DNA of 17,655 nucleotides from Lachnospiraceae bacterium UBA3850 (GTDB lineage Bacteria > Bacillota > Clostridia > Lachnospirales > Lachnospiraceae). The position numbers and the translations under genes were made by a program. Positions 6,849 to 15,230 of the stretch are shown here, in pieces; the first letter of the stretch is position 1, and the number at the start of each line of letters is the position of its first letter. The notes below the pieces were generated by a model, which ran no database searches, was not told where the DNA came from, and saw only the letters and a list, made by a program, of their open reading frames with translations. The DNA is taken from contig DGHK01000022.1 in the NCBI GenBank assembly GCA_002392655.1, positions 1-17,655 on the forward strand, given 5' to 3'.

Positions 6849-8921
6849 ATGAAGGTATTTACTACGGACAAGATCCGTAATGTTGCTCTTTTGGGACATG
6901 CAGGAAGCGGAAAGACTTCACTTGCTGAAGCTATAGCTTATCTCTCGGGGATGATCACTCGTATGGGAAGCACAGATGCGGGTAATACAATCAGCGATTT
7001 TGAGAAGGAAGAGATTAAGCGTAAATGTTCAATCAAGACTTCCGTCATTCCTGTTGAATGGGAAGGCTATAAGGTTAATATCCTTGATACTCCCGGTTAC
7101 CATGACTTCGTAGGAGAGGCAGAGGAAGCTTTATCAGTTGCTGATGCAGCAATCATTGTTATTTCCGGTAAAGAGGGAATAGAGGTCGGTACAAAGCGTG
7201 CATGGGATTTCTGTGAGAAGAGAAAGCTTCCGAGAATCTGTTTTGTAACCAATATGGATGATGACAAGGCAAGCTACAGAGAAATCGTACAGGAACTTCA
7301 GAATATGTACGGAAAAAGAATAGCACCTTTCCATCTTCCAATTAGAGAAAATGAGCAGTTTGTAGGATATGTAAACGTTATCCAGCAGAAGGCTAAACGT
7401 TGGAACGACAAGGGAACAGTTGATAAGTTTGATGTTCCTGATTACTCACAGGAGAATCTGACTATCTGTCGTGATGCTCTGGTTGAGGCTGTTGCTGAAA
7501 CCAGCGAAGAATTTCTTGAGAGATTCTTTGAAGGAGATGAGTTCTCAGAGGATGAGATCCGTTCAGCACTTCGTGTTGGCGTACATGATGGTTCCGTAGT
7601 ACCTGTACTGATGGGTTCAAATACTCAGGCAAGAGGTATGTTTACTCTTATGGCAGATATCATTAAGTATCTTCCAAGTCCTGATACCTGTAAATGTGCA
7701 GGAATCAACACAGTTGATAATACAGTATTTGAAGCTAACTATGACTTCTCGAAGCCAAAGTCAGCATATATATTCAAGACTATCGCCGATCCATATATCG
7801 GTAAGTATTCACTTATAAAGGTTAATTCCGGAGTTCTGAAGCCGGACGATACACTCTTTAACTATCACCGTGATACAGAAGAGAGACTCGGAAAGCTCTA
7901 CGTTCTCGTAGGAAACAAGGCGGAAGAGGTCAGCGAGCTTCACGCAGGAGATATCGGTGCACTTGCAAAGCTATCAGCAAGTCAGACAACAGATTCTCTG
8001 TCAACAAAGAAGAATCCTATAACCTACATCCGTACACCTATTTCAAAGCCTTATGTTTACAGACAGTATAGAACTGTTAATAAGGGCGATGAGGACAAGG
8101 TTTCACAGGCACTCAGTAAGCTTCTTATGGAAGATCTTACACTTCAGTATGTAAATGACAGCGATAACTCTCAGACACTCCTCTACGGAATTAGCCAGGT
8201 ACATCTTGAGGTTGTACAGAGTGTGCTTCTCGATAAGTACAAGGTTTCCATAGAGCTTGATAAGCCAAGGATCAGCTTCAAGGAGACTATCACTAAGAAG
8301 TCTGATACAGAGTATAAGTATAAGAAGCAGTCCGGTGGACATGGACAGTATGGACATGTCAAGATTATTATGGAGCCTTCCGGAAATATGGAAGAGTCAT
8401 ATGTATTTGAAGAGACAGTAGTAGGTGGAGCAGTTCCGAAGAATTACTTCCCGGCAGTAGAGAAGGGAATCATGGAATCAGTTAAGAGTGGTCCTCTTGC
8501 TAAGTATCCTGTTACAGGAGTAAAGGTCACTCTCTACGATGGTAGCTATCATGCGGTTGACTCATCAGAGCTTGCATTCAAGGTTGCTACAGAACAGGCA
8601 TTTAAGAAAGGATTTATGGATGCGGGTCCTGTCCTTCTTGAGCCTATCGCAACACTCACAGTTCTTGCAGAAGAGCAGTTCGCAGGAGCTATAATGGGTG
8701 ATCTGAATAAGCGTCGTGCAAGAATACTCGGAATGAATCCTCTGGATGGCGGATATCAGGAGATAGTTGCTGATATACCTTATCTCGGACTTTATGAATA
8801 TGACACAAGCCTTTATTCAATGACAAGAGGAAGCGGAACATTCTCATATGAGTTTGCCAGATATGAGCAGGCTCCGAATGATGTTGCTCAGGCTGAGATA
8901 AAGAATAACGCTGACGAGTAA
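6849..8921 (+). CDS. EF-G-like translation factor GTPase (EF-G paralogue)
   Basis: This 690-aa protein has all EF-G domains: the G domain with P-loop GHAGSGKT (16-23) and DTPGYHD (80-86), a beta-barrel domain II (about 300-390), and a domain III segment HLEVVQSVLLDKYKVSIE. Domain IV contains SGGHGQYGH (about 495), and domain V contains GDLNKRRARILGM. It differs from canonical EF-G: the switch I RGITI motif is absent (KRKCSIKTS instead), and the base-recognition NKMD reads TNMD (134-137). This pattern fits EF-G paralogues of the FusA2-like group, whose exact roles vary, rather than the housekeeping translocase. GGAGGTG precedes the start. It is followed 11 bp later by the TM1266-type gene, so it is cotranscribed with hydrogenase-related genes. 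Confidence 0.88.
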   Translation: MKVFTTDKIRNVALLGHAGSGKTSLAEAIAYLSGMITRMGSTDAGNTISDFEKEEIKRKCSIKTSVIPVEWEGYKVNILDTPGYHDFVGEAEEALSVADAAIIVISGKEGIEVGTKRAWDFCEKRKLPRICFVTNMDDDKASYREIVQELQNMYGKRIAPFHLPIRENEQFVGYVNVIQQKAKRWNDKGTVDKFDVPDYSQENLTICRDALVEAVAETSEEFLERFFEGDEFSEDEIRSALRVGVHDGSVVPVLMGSNTQARGMFTLMADIIKYLPSPDTCKCAGINTVDNTVFEANYDFSKPKSAYIFKTIADPYIGKYSLIKVNSGVLKPDDTLFNYHRDTEERLGKLYVLVGNKAEEVSELHAGDIGALAKLSASQTTDSLSTKKNPITYIRTPISKPYVYRQYRTVNKGDEDKVSQALSKLLMEDLTLQYVNDSDNSQTLLYGISQVHLEVVQSVLLDKYKVSIELDKPRISFKETITKKSDTEYKYKKQSGGHGQYGHVKIIMEPSGNMEESYVFEETVVGGAVPKNYFPAVEKGIMESVKSGPLAKYPVTGVKVTLYDGSYHAVDSSELAFKVATEQAFKKGFMDAGPVLLEPIATLTVLAEEQFAGAIMGDLNKRRARILGMNPLDGGYQEIVADIPYLGLYEYDTSLYSMTRGSGTFSYEFARYEQAPNDVAQAEIKNNADE

Positions 8922-8932
8922 TGGAGGCTTAG

Positions 8933-9178
8933 ATGGACACAAGACCTGCAGTCATTGCAATAATCATAAATGATAATGATTCAGTTACAGAATTAAATGC
9001 CTTGCTTCATGAGTATGCTGATTATATAATCGGTCGTATGGGAATTCCATACAAACAGAAGGGGATATGTATCATAAGCGTAGCTATCGATGCAACGCAG
9101 GATATTATAAATACCCTGGCCGGTAAGATCGGCAGAATAAAGGGAGTAACAGCTAAAACAGTTTACTCTAAAGGTTAA
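8933..9178 (+). CDS. TM1266-family iron-only hydrogenase system regulator (putative)
   Basis: This 81-aa protein matches the small TM1266-type family found beside [FeFe]-hydrogenase maturation genes and thought to have an ACT/NikR-C-like ferredoxin fold. Recognisable parts are RPAVIAIIINDNDSV (strand 1), NALLHEYADYIIGRMGIPY (helix), ICIISVAIDATQDIINTLAGKIG (strand and helix) and a final GVTAKTVYS strand. Its biochemical role is not established; by fold it may bind a small ligand and act as a regulator. GGAGG precedes the start. A hairpin with T-run follows immediately (9184-9218), separating it from hydF. Being next to hydF is the usual context for this family. Confidence 0.85.
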   Translation: MDTRPAVIAIIINDNDSVTELNALLHEYADYIIGRMGIPYKQKGICIISVAIDATQDIINTLAGKIGRIKGVTAKTVYSKG

Positions 9179-9183
9179 ATATG

Positions 9184-9218
9184 CTGCACTCTTCGTATGT
9201 CGGGGAGTGCAGTTTTTT
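9184..9218 (+). terminator. Terminator-like hairpin between the TM1266-type gene and hydF
   Basis: CTGCACTC (9184-9191) pairs with GAGTGCAG (9205-9212); the stem can extend inward through two T-G wobbles and a CG/CG pair to a 5-nt loop. Six T follow (9213-9218). No promoter fits in the 24 bp before hydF, so hydF may be expressed by read-through. Confidence 0.85.
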
Positions 9219-9242
9219 AAAGGATAGTTTTAGGAGGAAGAT

Positions 9243-10457
9243 ATGAGTTTAAATGATACACCGTCGGGTGAGAGGCTTAGGATAAGCTTTTTTGGAAAAA
9301 GAAATGCAGGAAAGTCCAGTCTGGTAAATGCAGTTACAAACCAGCAGCTGGCAGTGGTTTCTGATACAAAGGGAACGACAACGGATCCTGTAACAAAGGC
9401 TATGGAGCTGCTTCCTCTTGGACCTGTTCTTATAACGGATACACCGGGCTATGATGACAGCGGAGAGCTGGGAGAGCTGAGAGTTAAGAAGACCAAGCAG
9501 ATACTTAATAAAACGGACATAGCAGTTCTGGTTACAGATGCGAGTCTGGAGATAGATGAGTCGGAGCTTGAACTGATAGAGCTGTTCAAAGCAAAAGGAA
9601 TTCCTTATATCGTTGTAAGAAATAAAGCAGACCTCGTGGATGTATCTGTAATCGAAGGAAGCGGTAAGCACGGTAGTAAGGGGAGCACTCTTTATACCAG
9701 CGCTACTGAAAAGACGAATATAGAAGAACTGAAAAAAGCTATCGGTTTTCTGAGACCGGATGATGGAGAGATGGTTCGTCTCGTGGGAGATATCATTTCC
9801 CCAGAGCAAAGGATCGTTCTTGTTATTCCTATCGATGAGTCGGCTCCAAAGGGCAGACTGATACTGCCTCAGCAGCAGGCAATAAGAGACATACTAGAGA
9901 GTGGTGCATACGCAATCACTACAAGAGAGACTGAGCTTCCTCAGCTGCTTAAGCAGATGATAGATGGAGGCATAAAGCCTGATCTCGTTATAACGGACAG
10001 TCAGGCATTTGAAAAAGTGAGCAAAGATGTTCCGGAGGATATAAAGCTTACATCCTTTTCAATCCTGATGGCGAGATACAAGGGCTTCCTTGATACGGCT
10101 GTAAAGGGAGCGAGAACCATAGATGAACTCAAGGATGGCGATAAGGTTCTTATCAGCGAGGGCTGCACGCATCACAGACAGTGTGGTGATATCGGAACTG
10201 TAAAGCTTCCGAACTGGCTCCGTAAAAGAACCGGTCGGGATATCGTGATTGAGACAAGCTCCGGAACGGAGTTTCCTGAAAACCTTGAAGAGTATTCGCT
10301 CATCATCCATTGCGGCGGTTGTATGCTCAGCCAGCGTGAGATGACATACCGTATGAAATGTGCAATAGACGCTGGTGTTCCGTTTACAAATTACGGAACT
10401 GCGATTGCATATATGAAGGGAATACTTGAGAGAAGTATAAAACCGATATATGGGTAA
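9243..10457 (+). CDS. hydF: [FeFe]-hydrogenase H-cluster maturation GTPase HydF
   Basis: HydF is the scaffold that carries the 2Fe subcluster precursor and delivers it to hydrogenase HydA. The 404-aa protein has an N-terminal GTPase domain with P-loop GKRNAGKSS (18-26), G2 in DTKGTTTDP, G3 DTPG (66-69) and G4 NKAD (127-130). The C-terminal cluster-binding domain carries Cys308-x-His310 and, 45 residues on, His356-Cys357-x2-Cys360, the HydF [4Fe-4S] signature. Start ATG 9243 follows TAGGAGG. It lies between a hairpin and a new promoter, so it may be controlled separately from both the upstream EF-G-like/TM1266 genes and downstream hydE. No hydG or hydA is in this window. Confidence 0.95.
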   Translation: MSLNDTPSGERLRISFFGKRNAGKSSLVNAVTNQQLAVVSDTKGTTTDPVTKAMELLPLGPVLITDTPGYDDSGELGELRVKKTKQILNKTDIAVLVTDASLEIDESELELIELFKAKGIPYIVVRNKADLVDVSVIEGSGKHGSKGSTLYTSATEKTNIEELKKAIGFLRPDDGEMVRLVGDIISPEQRIVLVIPIDESAPKGRLILPQQQAIRDILESGAYAITTRETELPQLLKQMIDGGIKPDLVITDSQAFEKVSKDVPEDIKLTSFSILMARYKGFLDTAVKGARTIDELKDGDKVLISEGCTHHRQCGDIGTVKLPNWLRKRTGRDIVIETSSGTEFPENLEEYSLIIHCGGCMLSQREMTYRMKCAIDAGVPFTNYGTAIAYMKGILERSIKPIYG

Positions 10458-10467
10458 AAAATAATTC

Positions 10468-10496
10468 TTAACAAGTTAGCTGTAATAATGTATAAT
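10468..10496 (+). promoter_or_regulatory. Near-consensus sigma-A promoter for hydE and the nitrogenase-like operon
   Basis: TTAACA (10468-10473) and TATAAT (10491-10496) are separated by exactly 17 bp. Transcription should begin near 10503, giving a 5' leader of about 190 nt before hydE. Confidence 0.82.
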
Positions 10497-10502
10497 AAGG
10501 CA

Positions 10503-10622
10503 TACATATAGAACCAACCTGACGTCGAAACGGGCATTGCCCCATGAGATGAAAGCATGTGGAACGAAAGTAGACTACCGGCTACTGTGCTCTTGCTATG
10601 TCAGGAATGCAGTAGCATTTTT
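10503..10622 (+). promoter_or_regulatory. Structured leader RNA, candidate riboswitch/attenuator (class unknown)
   Basis: The region between the promoter and hydE can fold into a closed multi-helix domain. A closing helix pairs CCTGAC (10518-10523) with GTCAGG (10600-10605). Inside it are a hairpin GGGC/GCCC (10532-10542) or an alternative CCCATG/CATGTGG hairpin (10541-10562), and AGTAG (10569-10573) pairing with CTACT (10582-10586). The last arm overlaps the 5' arm of a terminator-like stem, GCTACTG (10581-10587) with CAGTAGC (10610-10616), followed by TTTTT. This mutually exclusive arrangement is typical of transcriptional riboswitches. I could not match it to a known class, and the ligand is unknown. 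Confidence 0.55.
10581..10622 (+). terminator. Possible regulated terminator in the hydE leader
   Basis: GCTACTG (10581-10587) can pair with CAGTAGC (10610-10616), followed by A and five T (10618-10622). A smaller alternative hairpin, AATGC (10606-10610) with GCATT (10615-10619), ends at the same T-run. The T-run is broken by G at 10623, so strength is uncertain. Confidence 0.45.
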
Positions 10623-10629
10623 GTTATTA

Positions 10630-10670
10630 ATGAGTTGATGTAGACTTGTTTGACGAATGCATTAACTCAT
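10630..10670 (+). promoter_or_regulatory. Stem-loop just upstream of hydE
   Basis: ATGAGTTGATG (10630-10640) pairs with CATTAACTCAT (10660-10670) over 11 positions with one G-T wobble and a 19-nt loop. It ends 25 nt before the hydE ATG, whose ribosome site is weak (GAAAGCAG), so it may affect hydE translation or leader stability. Confidence 0.5.
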
Positions 10671-10695
10671 CAGACTAATAGAAAGCAGTGATTTA

Positions 10696-11745
10696 ATGAG
10701 CAGTAACAAACAATTAATCGATAAACTTCATGATAAGAAAAGTCTCACCAGAGATGAGTGGAAACAGCTCTTCGAATCATACACAGAAGAGGACAGTATT
10801 TATGCGGCTGAAAAGGCCCGCGCTGTCGCTGATGCTGTATATGGCAAGGATGTATATATCCGAGGAATAGTTGAGTTTTCAAATGTATGTCCAAACAATT
10901 GCCTATATTGTGGTCTTCGTGCAGGAAATAAAAATATCGACAGATACAGACTGGACGAAGATGACATCATGGAGTGCTGCAGGGATGGATATAGGTACGG
11001 CTTCAGAACATTTGTTCTGCAGAGCGGTGAGGATCCACACTTCACAACTGAAATGATCTGTCGGATAGTGAAGAGGATAAAAGAGGAGTTTCCTGACTGT
11101 GCTGTGACGCTTTCTATCGGAGAAAAAACATATGAGGATTACAAGGCTTATAGGGATGCCGGAGCTGACAGATATCTGCTTAGACATGAGACCGCAAATG
11201 AGGAGCATTATAAAAAACTTCATCCGGAAAGCATGTCATGGCAGAACCGAATGAGATGTCTGAAAGATCTTAAGTCGCTCGGCTATCAGGTGGGCTGCGG
11301 GGTGATGATAGGTTCGCCGTATCAGACAAGTGAGTGCCTTGCGGATGATATGATATACATGGGTGAGTTCGAGCCTGAGATGATTGGGCTGGGACCGTTC
11401 CTGCCACACAGCGATACACCATTCAGAGACGAGCCGAAGGGCTCATATGAGACAACACTCTTTATGATAAGCCTTTGCAGACTCATGCTTCCGATGGCAC
11501 TTATCCCGGCAACGACAGCACTCGGAACCATCAGACCTAATGGACGTGAGCAGGGCGTGCTTGCCGGTGCAAATGTAATCATGCCGAATCTTTCACCTGT
11601 TCAGGTAAGAGATAAGTATATGCTTTACGATAACAAGATATGCACAGGAGACAGCTCGAGCGAATGCCGCGGATGCATAGAACGAAGAATGGAGTCGATT
11701 GGATATAAGGTCGTAATTTCGAGAGGAGACCACAAAAAGATATGA
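10696..11745 (+). CDS. hydE: [FeFe]-hydrogenase H-cluster radical SAM maturase HydE (or close homologue)
   Basis: HydE is a radical SAM enzyme that processes the iron-carbonyl-cyanide-cysteine synthon made by HydG during assembly of the 2Fe subcluster. The 349-aa protein has the CX3CX2C motif at Cys65, Cys69 and Cys72 within a [17 protein letters not shown] strand-loop typical of HydE. A C-terminal CX7CX2C (Cys316, Cys324, Cys327) matches the auxiliary cluster of some HydE proteins, followed by [17 protein letters not shown], a HydE-like end. The ATG is preceded only by a weak ribosome site. Its stop overlaps the Fe-protein start by 4 nt (ATGA), so hydE is translationally coupled to a nitrogenase-like operon instead of hydG. 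It may serve hydrogenase, the neighbouring system, or both. Confidence 0.9.
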   Translation: MSSNKQLIDKLHDKKSLTRDEWKQLFESYTEEDSIYAAEKARAVADAVYGKDVYIRGIVEFSNVCPNNCLYCGLRAGNKNIDRYRLDEDDIMECCRDGYRYGFRTFVLQSGEDPHFTTEMICRIVKRIKEEFPDCAVTLSIGEKTYEDYKAYRDAGADRYLLRHETANEEHYKKLHPESMSWQNRMRCLKDLKSLGYQVGCGVMIGSPYQTSECLADDMIYMGEFEPEMIGLGPFLPHSDTPFRDEPKGSYETTLFMISLCRLMLPMALIPATTALGTIRPNGREQGVLAGANVIMPNLSPVQVRDKYMLYDNKICTGDSSSECRGCIERRMESIGYKVVISRGDHKKI

Positions 11746-12494
11746 TCAAATTTGCGATATATGGAAAAGGTGGAATAGGAAAATCCACACTGTCTTCAAA
11801 CTTAAGTGCGGCTTTTGCGAAGAGAGGTCTTACGGTTATGCAGATAGGCTGCGACCCGAAGGCAGACTCTACGTCACTTCTCTGTCCGAAGGAGAAGATA
11901 ACAACTGTGCTGGATCTCGTAAGAAGTGGGAAGCCTTTTACACTCGAGGATATGGTAAAGGAAAGTACTGCCGGAGTCCTTTGCGTCGAAGCAGGTGGAC
12001 CTGTACCTGGACTTGGCTGTGCAGGCCGAGGAATAATAAATGCACTTGAGTCACTTGAAAGTAAGGGTGCCTATGAGGTATATAAGCCGGATGTTGTTAT
12101 ATATGATGTCCTTGGTGATGTAGTCTGCGGAGGCTTTACAATGCCGATGAGAAAGGGCTATGCAGACAAGGTTTATATCGTTACCTCCGGAGAGAAGATG
12201 GCTATATACGCTGCGGCAAACATAGCTATGGCAGTTGAGAATTTCAAGAAGCGTGATTATGCAAAGCTTGGCGGAATAATCCTTAACTGCAGAGGTGTGG
12301 AAAATGAAGAGGAGAATGCAGAAACACTTGCAAAGGATTTTGAGACGGAAGTTCTTTCTGTCATCCCCAGAAGTCCGCTTTTTGAAAAGGCAGAGGCTGC
12401 AGGAAAGACAGTAGTAGAGCTCTTCCCGGAAAGTGATATCTGCGAGAAACTGCTGAGGCTTGCTGACAGAATCGTAAGTGATTTTGAAGAGTAA
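11742..12494 (+). CDS. NifH-like Fe protein 1 (nitrogenase-superfamily reductase)
   Basis: NifH-type proteins are ATP-dependent dimeric reductases sharing one [4Fe-4S] cluster and passing electrons to a component-1 partner. This 250-aa copy has P-loop GKGGIGKS (8-15), switch region GCDPKADST (36-44), cluster ligands Cys93 in GCAGRG and Cys129 in DVVCGGF, and the SGEKMA nucleotide-loop segment. It is about 20-40 residues shorter than nitrogenase NifH, mainly at the C-terminus, as in nitrogenase-like relatives. Its start overlaps the hydE stop. It is followed 46 bp later by a D-type component-1 gene, its probable partner. The family call is secure; the substrate reduced by the complex is unknown. 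Confidence 0.92.
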   Translation: MIKFAIYGKGGIGKSTLSSNLSAAFAKRGLTVMQIGCDPKADSTSLLCPKEKITTVLDLVRSGKPFTLEDMVKESTAGVLCVEAGGPVPGLGCAGRGIINALESLESKGAYEVYKPDVVIYDVLGDVVCGGFTMPMRKGYADKVYIVTSGEKMAIYAAANIAMAVENFKKRDYAKLGGIILNCRGVENEEENAETLAKDFETEVLSVIPRSPLFEKAEAAGKTVVELFPESDICEKLLRLADRIVSDFEE

Positions 12495-12540
12495 AATGTT
12501 TTATGAGAAATAAGATCTAGTGATTGATAGGAATATATAA

Positions 12541-13947
12541 ATGATTAAGAAGCTTAGTACTGATGAAAACAGAATACCGAAGGCACTGAAGCTTTCAGAA
12601 CTCGATTTCCCGAGTCCGTTTTATGAGGGACTTCAGTACAATGCTCCTGCCCGTGGTGTGTGGAATATCGTTCACACAGGAATGCTGATACCTGAATCAC
12701 ATCAGGTTTATGTCTGTGCACAGGGCTGTCTGAGAGGTGTAATACTAACAGCGGCTGAGATGAATGATATGGAGCGTATGTCGTGGGTTGCCCTTCGTGA
12801 GAGTGATATGTGGAACGGAGAGATGGAAAAACGAGTAATTGAGGGAACGGCTCACATCATTGAGAAACTTAAGGAAAGAATCGAATCCAAAGAGGACACA
12901 TCTCTTAAGCTTCCGAAATGTATACTTATATATCTAAGCTGTATGCATATGTTTGAGGGCTGTGATTTCCAGATGATAACAGATGAACTATCAGCTATGT
13001 ATCCTGGTATCAGCTTTGTTGAATGCTATATGATCCCGACCATGAGAAAGACCATGTCACCGGATGCTATGATGAAGATCAGTCTTTACGAGGCTGTGAA
13101 GAAGCAGGAGGTGGATGATGATCTGGTTGCGCTTGTCGGAAGTAATCTTCCATTTGATAAAGAGTCGGACGTATGTGAGCTTATTAAAATGTCAGGAAAA
13201 CGTATCTGGGATATAGCCGACTGTGAAACCTACGAGGATTATCTGAAGCTCGGTACGGCACCGCTTATGATATCATATCTCGCAGTTGCTGATGCGGCCT
13301 GCAGGCAGATGGAAAGAAGATTTGATAATAAGTGGGAGAGAATGCTTATCAGATTTGATGAGGAGAAGCTTGATGCGGATTTAGTGACACTGGGTAAAAA
13401 GCTGGGACTGGATAATAGTTCAGAAGATGAGAATGACGCTGTACAGGCATTTTTGGATAAGTCAAAGAGAGAAGCGTATGGGGCGCTTGATAAGGCGCGC
13501 GCGGTTATAGGTGATACACCAATTATGATCGACTATACTGCATTTCCTTATATCATAGAACTTGCAGAGCTTCTTACAAAACATGGTTTCAATGTGACCA
13601 GGCTTTACAGCGATGGCTTCCCGGCTGATGAGAGAGATTCGTTTGAAAGGCTGAGAGAGCTAAAACCGGATATAGAAGTTTATCCGACTAACGAGCCGTC
13701 TATGAGATTTGCTGCAAATGGGAATAATGACGACGAAGGTGCAGTAGTTAAAACGCTGGCCATCGGACAAAAGGCGGCATACTTTGTAAACACCTCCTAT
13801 TTTGTCGACATCGTTGAGGGTGGTGGAATGTATGGCTACAGTGCTGTAAGGAAGCTCGCTGAAATGATGATAGATGCATATGAGAACCCGAAGGACACAA
13901 AGAAAGTAATCAGCCACAAGGGCTTTGGATGTGAGAGCTGTCTGTAG
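12541..13947 (+). CDS. Nitrogenase component-1-like protein, D-type 1
   Basis: This 468-aa protein belongs to the NifD/NifK (oxidoreductase component 1) superfamily. By alignment to NifD by eye, Cys59 or Cys63 (YVCAQGC) sits at the Cys88 position and Cys134 (LSCMHMFEGC) at the Cys154 position. The Cys62 position is an alanine (NAPARGVW), so a normal P-cluster is not expected. The segment GGGMYGYSAV replaces the NifD region bearing the FeMo-co histidine, and no equivalent His is seen. The protein ends in GFGCESCL, with Cys464 and Cys467 forming a terminal CX2C not found in NifD. A weak AGGA precedes the start. It pairs with Fe protein 1 and K-type 1. Substrate unknown; not expected to fix nitrogen. 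Confidence 0.85.
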   Translation: MIKKLSTDENRIPKALKLSELDFPSPFYEGLQYNAPARGVWNIVHTGMLIPESHQVYVCAQGCLRGVILTAAEMNDMERMSWVALRESDMWNGEMEKRVIEGTAHIIEKLKERIESKEDTSLKLPKCILIYLSCMHMFEGCDFQMITDELSAMYPGISFVECYMIPTMRKTMSPDAMMKISLYEAVKKQEVDDDLVALVGSNLPFDKESDVCELIKMSGKRIWDIADCETYEDYLKLGTAPLMISYLAVADAACRQMERRFDNKWERMLIRFDEEKLDADLVTLGKKLGLDNSSEDENDAVQAFLDKSKREAYGALDKARAVIGDTPIMIDYTAFPYIIELAELLTKHGFNVTRLYSDGFPADERDSFERLRELKPDIEVYPTNEPSMRFAANGNNDDEGAVVKTLAIGQKAAYFVNTSYFVDIVEGGGMYGYSAVRKLAEMMIDAYENPKDTKKVISHKGFGCESCL

Positions 13948-14017
13948 AGTATGCATGATGTGTTAAGTATAAGCTCAGGCGGATACAAGAAGAAAGATTA
14001 AGTAAGAGGATGATGGT

Positions 14018-15193
14018 ATGAATCAGACTGCAAGAATCATATCTATATATGCTGCCGATACATCGGGATTTTGCTCCGCACTTTTTGAGTACGGAGGAAT
14101 GTCCGTGATTCATGATGCCTCCGGCTGCAATTCAACATATACAACGCACGATGAACCAAGGTGGTATGACATGGACAGCATGATGTATATCTCCGGGCTT
14201 ACGGAAAATGATGCTGTGATGGGAAATGATGAGAAGTTTGTAGATGATCTGGTTCTCGCCGCTGAGGAATTAAGACCTAAATTTGTGGCTATCTGTGCAT
14301 CGGCTCTTCCGGCTATGGTCGGAGTTGACATGCAGGCTATCGCCTATGAGGTAGAGTCTCGTACGGGCATCCCATCCTTTGAGGTAAAGACCAATGCCAT
14401 GCAGAGCTATATAACAGGCGCAGGAAATGCATTTGAAGAGCTCGCGAGGAGATTTACCAGAGAAAAGCTGTGGTCTCCTGCTTCAGAAGGTGCAGCCCCT
14501 AAGGTAAATATCCTCGGACTTACTCCACTGGATTTTCCTCTTCAGAGGACCACCGAAGCGATGCATGATTGGCTAAAGCAAAATGGGTTTGAGGTGAATT
14601 CATATGTTGGAATGCATCCTGCAGATACCGATACTTCAAATATAGAAGAAATAGAGAGACTTTCGGATGCAAATGTAAATCTTGTAGTTTCATCCATCGG
14701 AAAACCACTCGCGGATTACCTCTACGAAGAATATAAAATCCCGTATGTGATTGGTACTCCGTATGGTAAAGCTTTTGCAAGGATCCTTTCAGAGGAGCTG
14801 AAGAAAGCAGCTGAGCAGGGTGAGAGTGTAATCGCATCAAAGATGCATTCGGGAGAGGATGCAAAAGTAGTGGTTGTCGGAGAAAGTGTAACAGCTGCAT
14901 CACTTGCAGCAGCTCTTTATCATGAGAATGGAACAAAAGTTAGAGTGCTTGAAAGTGTGGGAGACGGAGATATGTCAGTACTTAATACTCCGGATGATAT
15001 ATCCTGTACTGAGGAGGACGAGCTGGAGATGGAAATATCAAAGGCTGAGATTGTGATTGCTGATCCGCTTTTCGAGCCTATATGCAGAGGGAAGAAGTTT
15101 ATCAGACTTCCGCATGCTGCATTTTCAGGCAGATGCTTTATGAGAGAAGAAAGAGGTCTGATTGATACTGAGCTTGCTTCAGTTTTGAGTTAA
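14018..15193 (+). CDS. Nitrogenase component-1-like protein, K-type 1
   Basis: This 391-aa member of the NifD/NifK superfamily has cysteines at 19 ([11 protein letters not shown]), 37 ([10 protein letters not shown]) and 93 ([10 protein letters not shown]). By eye, Cys37 and Cys93 match P-cluster Cys95 and Cys153 of NifK, while the Cys70 position is Tyr11. Cys19 aligns with a different, non-ligand NifK cysteine eight residues on. It is shorter than NifK (about 510 aa) and lacks the NifK N-terminal extension. The DEPRW motif (45-49) is shared with the second K-type protein. The C-terminal third contains a Rossmann-like strand [25 protein letters not shown] precedes the ATG. It is expected to form a heterotetramer with D-type 1; the cluster type is unknown. 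Confidence 0.83.
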   Translation: MNQTARIISIYAADTSGFCSALFEYGGMSVIHDASGCNSTYTTHDEPRWYDMDSMMYISGLTENDAVMGNDEKFVDDLVLAAEELRPKFVAICASALPAMVGVDMQAIAYEVESRTGIPSFEVKTNAMQSYITGAGNAFEELARRFTREKLWSPASEGAAPKVNILGLTPLDFPLQRTTEAMHDWLKQNGFEVNSYVGMHPADTDTSNIEEIERLSDANVNLVVSSIGKPLADYLYEEYKIPYVIGTPYGKAFARILSEELKKAAEQGESVIASKMHSGEDAKVVVVGESVTAASLAAALYHENGTKVRVLESVGDGDMSVLNTPDDISCTEEDELEMEISKAEIVIADPLFEPICRGKKFIRLPHAAFSGRCFMREERGLIDTELASVLS

Positions 15194-15230
15194 GGATTTC
15201 TTGTTGAATGATCTTCTTTGGGAGGAGAAT

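Noticed and set aside
9249..9809. Long antisense open frame opposite hydF
   Set aside because: It is a shadow of the hydF coding frame with an unnatural composition and no ribosome site; hydF itself is unmistakable.
10503..10622. Leader as a known riboswitch (c-di-GMP-I, TPP, SAM-I, cobalamin, FMN, Moco) or a hammerhead ribozyme
   Set aside because: Fragments such as GGGCA, GGAACGAAAG and CCGG recall c-di-GMP-I, but the required GGC/GCC pairing is absent. None of the signature motifs of the other classes, nor the CTGANGA...GAAA hammerhead core, is present in the right order.
10650..10679. Second hydE promoter, TTGACG with ACTAAT at 18 bp
   Set aside because: The -10 is only a 4/6 match and the start would leave almost no leader. 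The upstream promoter at 10468-10496 is far better.
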